Origin: Phytohabitans suffuscus
GTDB lineage: Bacteria; Actinomycetota; Actinomycetes; Mycobacteriales; Micromonosporaceae
Direction: 5' to 3'
Assembly: GCF_011764565.1 (NCBI RefSeq)
Contig: NZ_AP022871.1
Span: 6,820,320 to 6,884,319, forward strand
DNA length: 64,000 nucleotides
The notes under the pieces were generated by a model. The model made no database searches and had not been told where the DNA came from. It saw only the letters and a list, made by a program, of their open reading frames with translations. The stretch's first letter is position 1; every line of letters begins with the position of its first letter. Shown here piece by piece: positions 18,608 to 27,094 of the stretch. A program made the position numbers and the translations under genes.

Positions 18608-19174
18608 GTGACCGACAACGACCACTGGTGGGAGCCACCGATCGCCGGCTCCGAGGCCGAGCACCTCGTCGGGGCGCTCGACCGGCTGCGCGCCACCTTT
18701 CGCTGGAAGGTGGACGGCCTCGACGCGGCCGGGCTGGGCGCGCGCCTCGGCGTGTCGACGCTGACACTGGGCGGCCTGCTCAAGCACCTCGCCCGCGTCG
18801 AGGACCAGAGCTTCGGCCGCGAGCTCAGCGGCGCGCCGTTCAGCGCGCCGTGGGACACCGGCGGCTGGGACAGCGACCCCGACTGGGACTTCACCTCGGC
18901 CGCCGGCGACACCCCCGCGGAGCTGTACGCGCTGTGGGACGGCACCGTCGAGCGGTCCCGGGCGCGGCTCGACGCGGCACTGGCCGCCGGCGGGCTCGAC
19001 CAGCTCGCCCACCTGCGCTGGCCGGACGGGCGCCAGGTCAGCCTGCGCCGGCTGCTGTGCGACCTCGTCGAGGAGTACGGGCGGCACACCGGGCACGCCG
19101 ACCTGCTCCGCGAGGCCGTCGACGGGCGGGTCGGGGAGGATCCGCCGGCGGGATGGCACCCGAGCCGTCCCTGA
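18608..19174 (+). CDS. DinB/DUF664 family protein
   Basis: 188 residues of the DinB four-helix bundle superfamily. Putative metal ligands lie in LLKHLARVED (His) and in EEYGRHTGHADLLREAVDG (two His), the typical spacing for DUF664 and mycothiol-dependent enzymes. Such proteins often transfer or hydrolyse thiol conjugates; the substrate cannot be named. GTG 18608 sits 7 bases after a TACCGT -10-like hexamer, so the transcript may be leaderless. aroB follows after 50 bases. Confidence 0.85.
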   Translation: MTDNDHWWEPPIAGSEAEHLVGALDRLRATFRWKVDGLDAAGLGARLGVSTLTLGGLLKHLARVEDQSFGRELSGAPFSAPWDTGGWDSDPDWDFTSAAGDTPAELYALWDGTVERSRARLDAALAAGGLDQLAHLRWPDGRQVSLRRLLCDLVEEYGRHTGHADLLREAVDGRVGEDPPAGWHPSRP

Positions 19175-19224
19175 GCGCCCCGGGTGCGGCGGGCCGGACG
19201 GTGACGGGGCTAGGCTGCTCGGCG

Positions 19225-20286
19225 ATGGATGACGTGACCACTATCGCGGTCGGGGGTGACCGTCCCTACGACGTGCTCGTGGGGCGAGACCTCCTCGGCC
19301 ACCTGCCGGGCCTGCTCGACGGGGCCGCGCGCGCCGCGGTCCTCTACACACCGCCGCTCAAGCCGCACGCCGACGCGATCGCGGCGGTCATCGCCCAGGC
19401 GGGGATCGTGCCACTCGCGATCGACGTGCCGGACGCCGAGTCGGGCAAGAGCATCGACGTCGCCGCGCACTGCTGGGACCAGCTGGGAGCGGCCGGCTTC
19501 ACCCGCACCGACGCGGTCGTCGGCGTCGGCGGCGGGGCGGTGACCGACCTGGCCGGGTTCGTCGCGGCGTGCTGGCTGCGCGGCGTGCGCTGGGTGCCGG
19601 TGTCGACGAGCCTGCTCGGCATGGTGGACGCTGCGGTCGGCGGCAAGACCGGCGTCAACACGGCCGCGGGCAAGAACCTCGTCGGCGCGTTCCACCCGCC
19701 GGCCGGCGTGCTCTGCGACCTCGCGCTGCTCGACACGCTCCCACCCGTCGACCTGGTCGCCGGGCTGGCCGAGGTGGTCAAGTGCGGCTTCATCGCCGAC
19801 CCGGCGATCCTCGACCTCATCGAGGCGAAGGGCGCCGACGAGGGCAGCGTGCGCGAGCTTGTCGAGCGGGCGGTCCGGGTCAAGGCCGACGTGGTCGGCG
19901 CCGACCTGCGCGAGGGCGGGCTGCGCGAGGTGCTCAACTACGGGCACACGCTGGCCCACGCGATCGAAAAGGTCGAGGGCTACACGTGGCGGCACGGCCA
20001 CGCGGTCTCGGTCGGCCTCGTCTACGCGGCGGCCCTCGGGCGGCTCGCCGGCCGGCTCGACGAGGCGACGGCCAAGCGGCACCGCGCCGTGCTGGCCGCG
20101 CTGGGGCTGCCCACGGCATACCCCGCGCGGGCCTGGCCGGAGCTGCTGGCCACCATGCGGGTCGACAAGAAGGCGCGCGGCTCGCGGCTGCGCTTCGTGG
20201 TCCTGGACGGGCTCGCCAAGCCGTCCATCCTGGACGGTCCGAGCGACGAGCTGCTGCGGACCGCGTACGAAGAGGTGGCGGCATGA
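19225..20286 (+). CDS. aroB: 3-dehydroquinate synthase
   Basis: 353 residues. NAD-binding and active-site segments are intact: GVGGGAVTDLAGFVAA, PVSTSLLGMVDAAVGGKTGVN with the catalytic Lys, GKNLVGAFHPP, LAEVVKCGFI, LNYGHTLAHAIE with a zinc-binding His, and HGHAVSVGLV. It cyclises DAHP to 3-dehydroquinate. ATG 19225 is preferred; GTG 19234 is an in-frame alternative. A TAGGCT hexamer ends 8 bases upstream. aroQ follows closely, keeping steps two and three together. Confidence 0.96.
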   Translation: MDDVTTIAVGGDRPYDVLVGRDLLGHLPGLLDGAARAAVLYTPPLKPHADAIAAVIAQAGIVPLAIDVPDAESGKSIDVAAHCWDQLGAAGFTRTDAVVGVGGGAVTDLAGFVAACWLRGVRWVPVSTSLLGMVDAAVGGKTGVNTAAGKNLVGAFHPPAGVLCDLALLDTLPPVDLVAGLAEVVKCGFIADPAILDLIEAKGADEGSVRELVERAVRVKADVVGADLREGGLREVLNYGHTLAHAIEKVEGYTWRHGHAVSVGLVYAAALGRLAGRLDEATAKRHRAVLAALGLPTAYPARAWPELLATMRVDKKARGSRLRFVVLDGLAKPSILDGPSDELLRTAYEEVAA

Positions 20287-20338
20287 GCGCGGAGCGGAGC
20301 GGAGTGCGAGTGCTTCGCCGTACTTGGCAGGTGGCGGC

Positions 20339-20776
20339 GTGAGGGTGTATGTCCTCAATGGACCCAATCTCGGGCGGCTGGGCACGCGCCAGGTGGACGT
20401 CTACGGGCACACGTCGTACGCGGGGCTGGTCGAGCTCTGCCAGGCGACCGGCAAGGAGCTCGGCCTCGACGTCGAGGTGCGGCAGACCGACGCCGAGCAC
20501 GAGCTGCTGGCGTGGATCCACGCGGCCGCCGACGAGCAGGCGGCCGTGGTGCTCAACCCCGCGGCCTGGTCACATTACTCGTACGCGCTGCGCGACGCCT
20601 GTGCGCTCCTGCGCGCCCCGCTCGTCGAGGTGCACATCTCGAACATCCACACGCGCGAGGAGTTTCGCCACCACTCGGTCGTGTCCGCTGTGGCGACCGG
20701 GGTGATCTGCGGCCTCGGCGTCGACGGCTACCGGCTCGCCCTGCACCATCTGGCGCGCCGGCAGGCCGACCAGTAG
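20339..20776 (+). CDS. aroQ: Type II 3-dehydroquinate dehydratase
   Basis: 145 residues, the normal size for the type II enzyme. VLNGPNLGRLGTRQVDVYG carries the active-site lid Arg and Tyr region, VLNPAAWSHYSYALRDA the Asn and His region, and EVHISNIHTREEFRHHSV the dehydroquinate-binding loop. GTG 20339 follows a 52-base spacer containing gagcgcggagcggagcgg, a motif seen at other gene ends here. Its last 207 bases are overlapped on the other strand by the convergent mannosyltransferase frame. Confidence 0.95.
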   Translation: MRVYVLNGPNLGRLGTRQVDVYGHTSYAGLVELCQATGKELGLDVEVRQTDAEHELLAWIHAAADEQAAVVLNPAAWSHYSYALRDACALLRAPLVEVHISNIHTREEFRHHSVVSAVATGVICGLGVDGYRLALHHLARRQADQ

Positions 20777-21838
20777 GGCGACGCAGATCCACACGTACAC
20801 GTTGGCGCCCAGGAACTCGCCCGGCGCGCGCCCGTCCCACCACAGCCACACCACGCTGCTGCACAGCAGCAGGTACGCGGCGACCGCGTAGTCGCGCCGC
20901 CGCGAGTCGGCGAGCAGCACCAGCGCGGGCAGCACCCACACCAGGTGGTGCACCCAGGTGATCGGGCTGACCAGGCACCCGACCACGCCGGTCAGCGCGG
21001 CGCCGGTGAGCGGGTCGACGCGGCGCACCCGGTACACCCAGACGGCCATCGCGGCGGCGACGAGCAGCAGCCACAGCAGCTTGCTCGGCTCGGTCGGGTC
21101 GAGGCGGGCGACGACACCCTGCAGCGACTGGTTGGAGACGTACGCCAGGTTGCCGATCCGGTCGGTGTCCCACAGCGCCTCGGTCCAGAACGTGCGCGAC
21201 GCGTCCGGCGCGATCGCCAGCGCCACCAAGGTCGCCGCGCCCGCGGTGCCACCGGCCACGGCGGCGGCCCGGCGCTGCCCGGAGACCAGCAGGTACAGGA
21301 TGAAGATGCCGGGCGTCAGCTTGATCGCGGTGGCCAGCCCGATGCCCACGCCGGACCAGCGGGTCTGGCGCAGCAGCCGGGTGTCGGCCACGACGAGCGC
21401 GAGCAGCACGAGGTTGACCTGCCCGAAGCTGAACGTGTCGCGCACCGGCTCGAAGACCGCGACCGCGCACGCCGCCAGCCCGAACGTCAGCCCCCGGTGC
21501 CACCCCTGCCGCTTGGCGATCGGGTCGACGAGCATGCCGAGCAGCGCCGCGCCGGCGGCGGTGTTGACCACGATGCTCAGCGCGATCGCCGGGTGCCAGG
21601 GGAGCAGCGCCAGCGGGCTGAGCACCAGCGCGGCGAACGGCGGGTAGGTGAAGCCGTAGTTCGTCGGCGGGCGCAGGTAGTCGTAGAGCTGGCCGCCGTC
21701 GCGCAGCCAGTAGTGCACCGCACCGTGGTAGACGTTGACGTCGAAGAAGCCGCGGTGCGCGGGGACGTAGGCCAGGAACACGGCCGTGGCGACGGCCAGC
21801 CCGGCGATGACGTACCACCGGCGGTCGAGGTCGTTCAC
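20570..21838 (-). CDS. GT87-type polyprenyl-phosphate-mannose mannosyltransferase
   Basis: About 422 residues with around ten membrane helices. The first external loop carries FFDVNVYHGAVHYWLRDG, with the Asp typical of GT-C active sites; PPTNYGFTYPPFAALVLSPL and AIKLTPGIFILYLL match the DUF2029/GT87 family (PimE-like). It probably extends phosphatidylinositol mannosides or lipoglycans at the outer membrane face. GTG 21838 overlaps the stop of mptB. The frame runs 207 bases into aroQ antisense; the last ~65 residues look non-family, so the true end may be nearer 20780 with an undetected error. Confidence 0.8.
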   Translation of the reverse strand: MNDLDRRWYVIAGLAVATAVFLAYVPAHRGFFDVNVYHGAVHYWLRDGGQLYDYLRPPTNYGFTYPPFAALVLSPLALLPWHPAIALSIVVNTAAGAALLGMLVDPIAKRQGWHRGLTFGLAACAVAVFEPVRDTFSFGQVNLVLLALVVADTRLLRQTRWSGVGIGLATAIKLTPGIFILYLLVSGQRRAAAVAGGTAGAATLVALAIAPDASRTFWTEALWDTDRIGNLAYVSNQSLQGVVARLDPTEPSKLLWLLLVAAAMAVWVYRVRRVDPLTGAALTGVVGCLVSPITWVHHLVWVLPALVLLADSRRRDYAVAAYLLLCSSVVWLWWDGRAPGEFLGANVYVWICVALLVGLPARQMVQGEPVAVDAEAADHPGRHSGHDRVVAKLLARVDVRDVHLDERGAQERTGVAQRVRVM

Positions 21839-23213
21839 CGCGCGACCGCCGGCACCCGGCTGGGCGTGAGCACCGCGGCGGCGAGCCCGGCCGCGAGCAC
21901 GCATCCGAAGATCGCCTGCGCCACCTGCTCGGCACCGAACGCGAACCCGCTCGGCAGCACCACCACCGCGAGCGCCGCGCACGCCACCGCCGCCACCCGC
22001 CGCACGTGCCCGTCGGGCGCCGCGGCGGCGAGGGGGACCAGGGCCCAGAGCAGGTACCAGGGGCGCAGCGCCGGTCCGAAGAGGACGATCGCGCCGAGGC
22101 CCAGCCCCACCGCGTACACCGGGCCGATGTGGGTGCGGCGCAGCCAGAGGATCGCGCCGGCCACGACGGCCGCGCCGAGGCCGATCCAGCGCCACATGGG
22201 AACCGCGTGCGCGGTGCCGAGGATCTCGCCGGTGAGGCGGCCGAGCACGCTCATGGGTGACCAGTTCTCGGTGGACACCGGGGTGTCGAGAGCCCGGATC
22301 CACCCGTACCCGGTGCCGGCGACGGCGGTGACCACGACGGTGGTGGCCGCCGCGACGGCGGCCGAGTAGAACATCGTGCGGACCCGGCGCCAGCGCCCTC
22401 CGGTCTGGTCCGCCCAGATCGTGGCTATGAAGAGCAGGGCGATCGCGGCCGGGGCCTTGACCAGCGCGGCGAGGGCGACCAGCGCGGCACCGAGCGCCGG
22501 TCGCCGGGCGACCGCGGCGGCGAGGCCGGCGACGAGCAGGCCCACCATTATCGCGTCGTTGTGCGCGCCGGCGACGAGGTGGGCCAGGACCAGCGGGTTG
22601 AGCGCGCCGAGCCACAGCGCCGCGGCCGGGTCGACGCCGCAGCGGCGGGCGAGGCCGGGCAGCGCGGCGGTCAGCAGCACCACGCCGAGCACCGCGACGA
22701 GCCGCATGCCGAGCACGCCGGCGGCCAGGTGCGCCCCCGCGGCGGCGGCCACACCGGTCGCCACGAGCAGGAAGAACGGTCCGTACGGGGTGGGCGTGTG
22801 CTGCCAGATCGCCGGCACCTCGGCCGCCACCGGGCCGCCGTAGTAGGCCGGGCCGTGCTCGTAGACGTCGAAGCCGGCGCCGACCATCGCGCCCTGGGCG
22901 AGATAGCTGTAGACGTCGCGGCTGAAGAGCGGGGAGCCAGCAGCAGCGGGGCCGACCAGATCGCGAGCGTCGCCATGAGCTGCTTCGGGCTCGGCCGCTC
23001 ACCGGTCTCGGCCCGGACCAGGTGCCCCAGGCGCCACCAGGCGGCGATCAGCATGACCAGGCCGGTGTACGCGACGACGATCCCCCACCCCGGGTGGCGC
23101 CGCAGGATCGCCAGCCCGAACGGGACCTGCGCCGGCAGCGCGCCGGCCGCCAGGCCGCCCACCGCGAGGAGAACCGAGCCCCCCAAACCCAGTGCGCGGC
23201 AGTTGGTCAACAC
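21835..23213 (-). CDS. mptB: Polyprenol-phosphomannose-dependent alpha-1,6-mannosyltransferase (frameshifted in this sequence)
   Basis: Restoring one C (minus strand) in the run at 22931-22934 joins two frames into about 459 residues. The junction rebuilds LLAPPLFSRDVYSYLAQGAM, the hallmark first-loop motif of MptA/MptB GT-C enzymes. Further motifs are AGAHNDAIMVGLLV, ALVKAPAAIALLF and ALRPWYLLWALVPL. These enzymes build the alpha-1,6-mannan core of lipomannan-type lipoglycans. GTG 23213 is the start. The next mannosyltransferase overlaps it by four bases, forming a two-gene operon convergent with aroQ. Confidence 0.85.
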
Positions 23214-23371
23214 GGGTGCAGGGTGTCAGCGGATGGTGTCGTGAAAGAAGACATCGGTTGACGTCTTCGTGACGCGGTGACGGCCGCCACCGTCCGGGCG
23301 TGGTCGGCCGCTTGTCCGGAGTACCAGTAGACTTGGTGGGTCAACCAGTCGAATGAAGATCAAGGCAGGAC

Positions 23372-23929
23372 ATGGCCACCACGAACGACCTGAAGAACGG
23401 ACTGGTCCTCAACCTCGACGGCGAGCTGTGGGCCGTCGTGGAGTTCCAGCACGTCAAGCCCGGCAAGGGCGGCGCGTTCGTGCGCACCACGCTGAAGAAC
23501 GTGCTCTCCGGCAAGGTGGTCGACAAGACGTTCAACGCGGGCACCAAGGTCGACACCGCGACCGTCGACAAGCGCACGATGCAGTACCTGTACGCGGATG
23601 GTGAAGACTTCGTCTTCATGGACCTGGACACCTACGACCAGATCCACGTCGCCGGCGGCACGGTCGGCGAGGCGGCCAACTACCTGCTGCCCGAGGCCGA
23701 GGCGACGGTGGCGACGCACGAGGGTGTCCCGCTCTACATCGAGCTGCCGACGAGCGTGGTGCTCGAGGTGACCTACACCGAGCCCGGCCTGCAGGGCGAC
23801 CGCTCCACCGGCGGCAACAAGCCGGCGACGGTGGAGACCGGCGCGACCGTGCAGGTGCCGCTCTTCATCACCACCGGCGAAAAGATCAAGGTCGACACGC
23901 GCGACGGCCGCTACCTCGGCCGGGCGTGA
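23372..23929 (+). CDS. efp: Elongation factor P
   Basis: 185 residues with the three beta-barrel KOW/OB-like domains of EF-P: KNGLVLNLDGELWAVVEFQHVKPGKGGAFVR in domain I, YLYADGEDFVFMD in domain II, and the C-terminal IKVDTRDGRYLGRA signature. The loop Lys in PGKGG is the position modified in some bacteria. EF-P relieves ribosome stalling at polyproline, notable because the giant protein at 489-5773 is rich in Pro-Pro and Pro-Gly. nusB follows after 36 bases, a conserved pair. Confidence 0.98.
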   Translation: MATTNDLKNGLVLNLDGELWAVVEFQHVKPGKGGAFVRTTLKNVLSGKVVDKTFNAGTKVDTATVDKRTMQYLYADGEDFVFMDLDTYDQIHVAGGTVGEAANYLLPEAEATVATHEGVPLYIELPTSVVLEVTYTEPGLQGDRSTGGNKPATVETGATVQVPLFITTGEKIKVDTRDGRYLGRA

Positions 23930-23965
23930 TGCTCGCTGGTCCACACGCCGCGGCGGGTGCCCGGC

Positions 23966-24400
23966 ATGGCTGAGGCACCCAAGTCGCAGATGCCGGCGCG
24001 CCGCAAGGCCCGCAAGCGCGCGCTCGACGTGCTCTTCGAGGCCGACCTGCGCGACCTGCCGGTCGAGGAGGTGCTCCGGGCGTACCTGCGGCGCCTCGAG
24101 CAGCCCCGCCCCGAGCACCTCGGTTACGCGATCGGTCTGGTCGAGGGGGTCGACGCCCACCTCGACCGGATCGACGAGCTGATCGCCAGCTACGCCGAGG
24201 GGTGGACGATCGACCGCATGCCGGTGGTCGACCGCAACCTCGCCCGCATCGCGGTCTACGAGCTGCTGTACGTCGACGAGATCGACGACGCGGTCGCCAT
24301 CACCGAGGCGGTCGAGCTGGCCCGGCAGATGTCGACGGACGACTCGCCCCGCTTCCTCAACGGCATGCTGGCGCGGATCGCGGAGTTCACGACGCACTGA
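23966..24400 (+). CDS. nusB: Transcription antitermination protein NusB
   Basis: 144 residues, all-helical. PARRKARKRALDVLFEADLRD is the RNA-binding N-terminal helix, WTIDRMPVVDRNLARIAVYELLY the central motif, and DDAVAITEAVELAR with RFLNGMLARIAE the C-terminal helices. NusB with NusE (S10) promotes rRNA antitermination. ATG 23966 is preferred to GTG 23957 because family members begin near the Ala/Glu-rich stretch. Downstream is the WXG100-like pair. Confidence 0.96.
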   Translation: MAEAPKSQMPARRKARKRALDVLFEADLRDLPVEEVLRAYLRRLEQPRPEHLGYAIGLVEGVDAHLDRIDELIASYAEGWTIDRMPVVDRNLARIAVYELLYVDEIDDAVAITEAVELARQMSTDDSPRFLNGMLARIAEFTTH

Positions 24401-24423
24401 CTCCTTGATCGGCGTCGATGGGG

Positions 24424-24452
24424 TTGCCGGGCGCGGGGCTGGTTTGTAGCGT
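24424..24452 (+). promoter_or_regulatory. Promoter giving a probable leaderless transcript
   Basis: TTGCCG (24424-24429), 17-bp spacer, TAGCGT (24447-24452). The expected start point, about seven bases on, is the GTG at 24459 itself, so the mRNA of the next gene is probably leaderless. No Shine-Dalgarno is present. Confidence 0.5.
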
Positions 24453-24458
24453 CGTCGC

Positions 24459-24779
24459 GTGCCGCCCACCGATGAGGAGATCCGGGTCGCGATCGCGGCC
24501 CTCCGCTCCGACGCCCACGAGTGGCGCGAGTGGGCCCGCGCCCTCGCCCGAGCGTCCACTGTGGTCGAAGAGCTGGGCCTGTCGGTCAACGACATGTGCG
24601 CGCTGAGCGCCGCGGTCGGCCTCCCGGAGACCTACGCGGCGCTGCGCGACCGGGCCGGGACGCTGGCCGGGCAGGGCGTGGTCCGCTTCACCGAGGTGGC
24701 CGGCGCCCTGTCCGCGGCCGCCGACGGGTACGAGCGGGACGAGCGCGCCGCCGTCCACCGCCTGCGCGGGGTGTGGTAG
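24459..24779 (+). CDS. Small helical protein, probable type VII (WXG100/EspC-like) partner
   Basis: 106 residues, helical, with no signal peptide or membrane segment. EIRVAIAALRSDAHEWREWARALARAS and DRAGTLAGQGVVRFTEVAGALSAAADGYERDERAAVHRL form two long helices with the spacing of ESX-secreted helical hairpins. The Y-x-x-x-D/E pattern in GYERDE resembles the C-terminal type VII signal. Two bases separate it from the next gene, which has a WXG turn, so the pair may form a heterodimer. No ESX secretion apparatus gene is in the window. Confidence 0.6.
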   Translation: MPPTDEEIRVAIAALRSDAHEWREWARALARASTVVEELGLSVNDMCALSAAVGLPETYAALRDRAGTLAGQGVVRFTEVAGALSAAADGYERDERAAVHRLRGVW

Positions 24780-24781
24780 CC

Positions 24782-25594
24782 GTGACCGCCCCCGCGCCGT
24801 TCCCGCTGCCCATCGACGCCGCCGGCTTCGACGCGCTGGTCGAGCGCGTGCACCGCCTCCTGCGCCGCATCGGCGAGACCGCCGACCGCCTCGTCGACGA
24901 CGCGCTGCGCGTGGCCCGCCGGCTGCCCGGCTTCCTCGCCGAGCGGGTGGTCCGCCTGGTCGAGGAGTTCGCGGAGGTGGTGCGCCGCCTCCAGGGGCTG
25001 GTCGGCCGCCTCGTCGCCCCGGCCGGCAACCCGGTCCGCGTGTGGGAGACCGGCCGGCAGTGGGTGGTCGACTTCGCCGGCCCGCTGAGCGGCCACGCCA
25101 GCAAGATCGACCCCGACCACCTCGCCGCCGGATACGAGTGGGAGGGTCGCGCCGCCGACGCCTACCTCGCAGCCACGGCCCGCCAGCGCGCGGCGCTCAG
25201 CGCGCTGCTGTCCATCGGCGGCGACGTCGACACCGCGCTGGCCCGGCTGGCGATCGGCATCTGCGGCCTGTGGGCGGCGGTCGCCGCCGCCCTCTGCTCC
25301 GCCCTGATCCAGCTGATCGGCGCCGCGGTCGCCGCCGCCAGCGGTGTCGGCACGCCGGCCGCCCTGATCCTCGCCACGACGAGCATGGCCACGGCCTGTG
25401 CCGCGGTCGCCGGCGGTGCGGCCGCGCTGGCCGCCCTGGTCGAGTGGGTCAGCGACGCCATCACCACGATCCGCCACCGCCTCGCCGACCACGAGGAGTT
25501 CCCGGACGGCGCCTGGCCCGCCCCCGCGTCCGGCCGCTTCGACGACGGCTCGATGACCGACGGCTCACCGTCCGGCTGGACCCTGGACCGCTGA
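24782..25594 (+). CDS. WXG100-like protein with hydrophobic segments
   Basis: 270 residues from GTG 24782. N-terminal amphipathic helices lead to YEWEGRAADAYLAATA (near residue 118), a W-x-G turn with helix as in WXG100 proteins. An Ala-rich hydrophobic region follows (IGICGLWAAVAAALCSALIQ and GVGTPAALILATTSMATACA), then WVSDAITTIRHRLADHEEFPDGAW. The layout suggests a WXG domain carrying a membrane-inserting or toxin-like middle. With its small upstream partner it may be an orphan type VII substrate. Function is inferred only. Confidence 0.6.
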   Translation: MTAPAPFPLPIDAAGFDALVERVHRLLRRIGETADRLVDDALRVARRLPGFLAERVVRLVEEFAEVVRRLQGLVGRLVAPAGNPVRVWETGRQWVVDFAGPLSGHASKIDPDHLAAGYEWEGRAADAYLAATARQRAALSALLSIGGDVDTALARLAIGICGLWAAVAAALCSALIQLIGAAVAAASGVGTPAALILATTSMATACAAVAGGAAALAALVEWVSDAITTIRHRLADHEEFPDGAWPAPASGRFDDGSMTDGSPSGWTLDR

Positions 25595-25661
25595 CCCCGC
25601 ACGGTCCCGGCCGGCGAAAGCGGCGGTCCGGGGGTGGGCACGCGGTTCGGGCGGAAACGCG

Positions 25662-25693
25662 AAAGGCACGTGGTTCGAAAACCACGTGCCTTT
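25662..25693. terminator. Bidirectional terminator between WXG gene and bldD
   Basis: Perfect 14-bp stem aaaggcacgtggtt / aaccacgtgccttt with a cgaa tetraloop, sitting between convergent genes. The stem ends in TTT on one side and, read from the other strand, TTT as well, so it can serve both. Confidence 0.88.
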
Positions 25694-25738
25694 GCTCGTA
25701 CGGAGCGCTGGGGAGGAGGCGCGATGCGTACGTGTGGG

Positions 25739-26227
25739 TCAGGAGGCGAAGAACGCCCTGGGGTCGGCCACGAGCACGCCGGCCTCGGTCAGGCGCTCGA
25801 TGAGGCCCGAGGGCGAGATGTCGTACACGATCGCCAGCGCGCGGAGGTCGTCGGCGCGGATGGAGAGGACGCGGCCGTTGTAGTCGCCGCGCTGCTGCTG
25901 GATCGCGCGGGCGTACCGCGCGACGTAGGCCAGCTCGTCGGAGACCTCGTCGTACAGGCGCTCGAGGTCGAGCACGATCTTGTTGGTGGGCTCGTGCCGG
26001 ACACCGCTGCCGTCGGGCAGCAGCTCCGAGACGGGCACGCGGTAGAAGTCCGCCAGCTCGGCGAGGCGGGACACGGTGACCGCGCGGTCGCCGCGCTCGT
26101 ACGAGCCGACGACGACGGCCTTCCAGCGCCCGTTCGACTTCTCCTCCACCCCCTGCAGGGACAGGCCCTGCTGCTGGCGGATGGAGCGCAGGCGGGCGCC
26201 CAAGGACTTGGCGTACTCAGAGGGCAT
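25739..26227 (-). CDS. bldD: Developmental master regulator BldD
   Basis: 162 residues. An N-terminal XRE-type helix-turn-helix (RSIRQQQGLSLQGVEEKSN, VVVGSYERGDRAVTVSRL) precedes the C-terminal effector domain. The cyclic di-GMP signature RGD-X8-RXXD is complete (R113-D115, R124-D127: RGDYNGRVLSIRADD). Tetrameric c-di-GMP drives dimerisation and repression of sporulation genes in Streptomyces. ATG 26227 has GGAGTG upstream. A probable diguanylate cyclase-like response regulator is encoded at 51748-52710 in the same window. Confidence 0.97.
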   Translation of the reverse strand: MPSEYAKSLGARLRSIRQQQGLSLQGVEEKSNGRWKAVVVGSYERGDRAVTVSRLAELADFYRVPVSELLPDGSGVRHEPTNKIVLDLERLYDEVSDELAYVARYARAIQQQRGDYNGRVLSIRADDLRALAIVYDISPSGLIERLTEAGVLVADPRAFFAS

Positions 26228-26286
26228 TCCGACACTCCCAGTGCTCTGCCCGGGGTTCTCTCCCCAGCGATTCGCTACGGAGCGTG

Positions 26287-26315
26287 ACGGTACGGGGATT
26301 GAGACACAGCGTCAA
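26287..26315 (-). promoter_or_regulatory. bldD promoter with possible BldD box
   Basis: On the minus strand TTGACG (26315-26310), 17-bp spacer, TACCGT (26292-26287); transcription would begin near 26280, about 53 bases before bldD. The -10 overlaps TCACGCTCCGTAG, which fits the BldD half-site pattern with mismatches, so autoregulation as in Streptomyces is plausible. Confidence 0.6.
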
Positions 26316-26490
26316 GTGCCCCTAAACGCATTCCCACGCGATAAAAGCGCCCTTGTCCGGTTTTGCATGGGTACTGATTCGTAGGTCAGGAGTCGCTTCG
26401 AGGGGTTCGCAAGGTCCACTGGTAACGTTGCGTGCGGCCACCGGCCGGCCCGGCGACCCCGGGTCGCGCTGGACATCGACACCCTTTAAG

Positions 26491-26516
26491 GCCCGTCCCG
26501 TGAGGCGGGGAAGGAG
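26491..26516 (+). promoter_or_regulatory. PyrR-binding RNA hairpin overlapping the pyrR ribosome binding region
   Basis: The RNA UCCCGUGAGGC (26496-26506) matches the PyrR-recognition consensus UCCNGNGAGGY. CC/GG closes a CGUGA loop, and an outer CCCG/CGGG stem extends directly into GGGAAGGAG, the Shine-Dalgarno of pyrR (GTG 26526). UMP/UTP-bound PyrR could therefore block translation initiation, as described for mycobacteria. I see no downstream terminator hairpin, which favours translational control. Confidence 0.7.
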
Positions 26517-26525
26517 TGACCGCCA

Positions 26526-27094
26526 GTGGCGTTACCGCAGGCTGCCCTCGCGAAGTCCATCCTCAGTGCCGACGACGTCAAACGGATCGTCGACCGCATC
26601 GCCCACCAGATCCTGGAGAAGACCCAGGGGCGGCGGACACCGTTCTCTTCGGTATCCCGACGCGGGGCGTGCCGCTCGCCCGCCGCCTCGCCGACCGCAT
26701 CCACACCTTCGAGGGCATCGACGTGCCGGTCGGTGTGTTGGACATCACGCTCTACCGCGACGACCTCCGGAGCCAGGCCATCCGCGCGGTCGGCCCCACC
26801 GACGTGCCGCCGGCCGGGATCGACGGTCGCCGCGTGATCCTCGTCGACGACGTCCTCTTCTCCGGACGCACCGTGCGGGCCGCCCTCGACGCGCTCAGCG
26901 ACATCGGCCGGCCGCGCTCGGTGCAGCTCGCGGTGCTGGTCGACCGCGGCCACCGCGAGCTGCCGATCCGCGCCGACTACGTCGGCAAGAACATCCCCAC
27001 CGCGCTCAGCGAGAGCGTCAAGGTCACGCTCGACGAGACGGACGGCGCGGACGGGGTCAAGCTCTTCGGGGTACCCGGTGAGCGCGAGGAGTGA
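26526..27094 (+). CDS. pyrR: Bifunctional pyr regulator/uracil phosphoribosyltransferase PyrR (frameshifted in this sequence)
   Basis: One G missing from the run at 26627-26630 splits the gene; restoring it gives LEKTQGAADTVLFGIPTRGVP and about 189 residues. The PRPP loop VILVDDVLFSGRTVRAAL is intact, and RPRSVQLAVLVDRGHRELPIRADYVGKN is the family C-terminal signature. PyrR binds the pyr leader RNA when UMP is high and also makes UMP from uracil. Its leader carries a matching RNA site. The last codons (GEREE) lie in a duplicated 66-bp segment. Confidence 0.93.
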
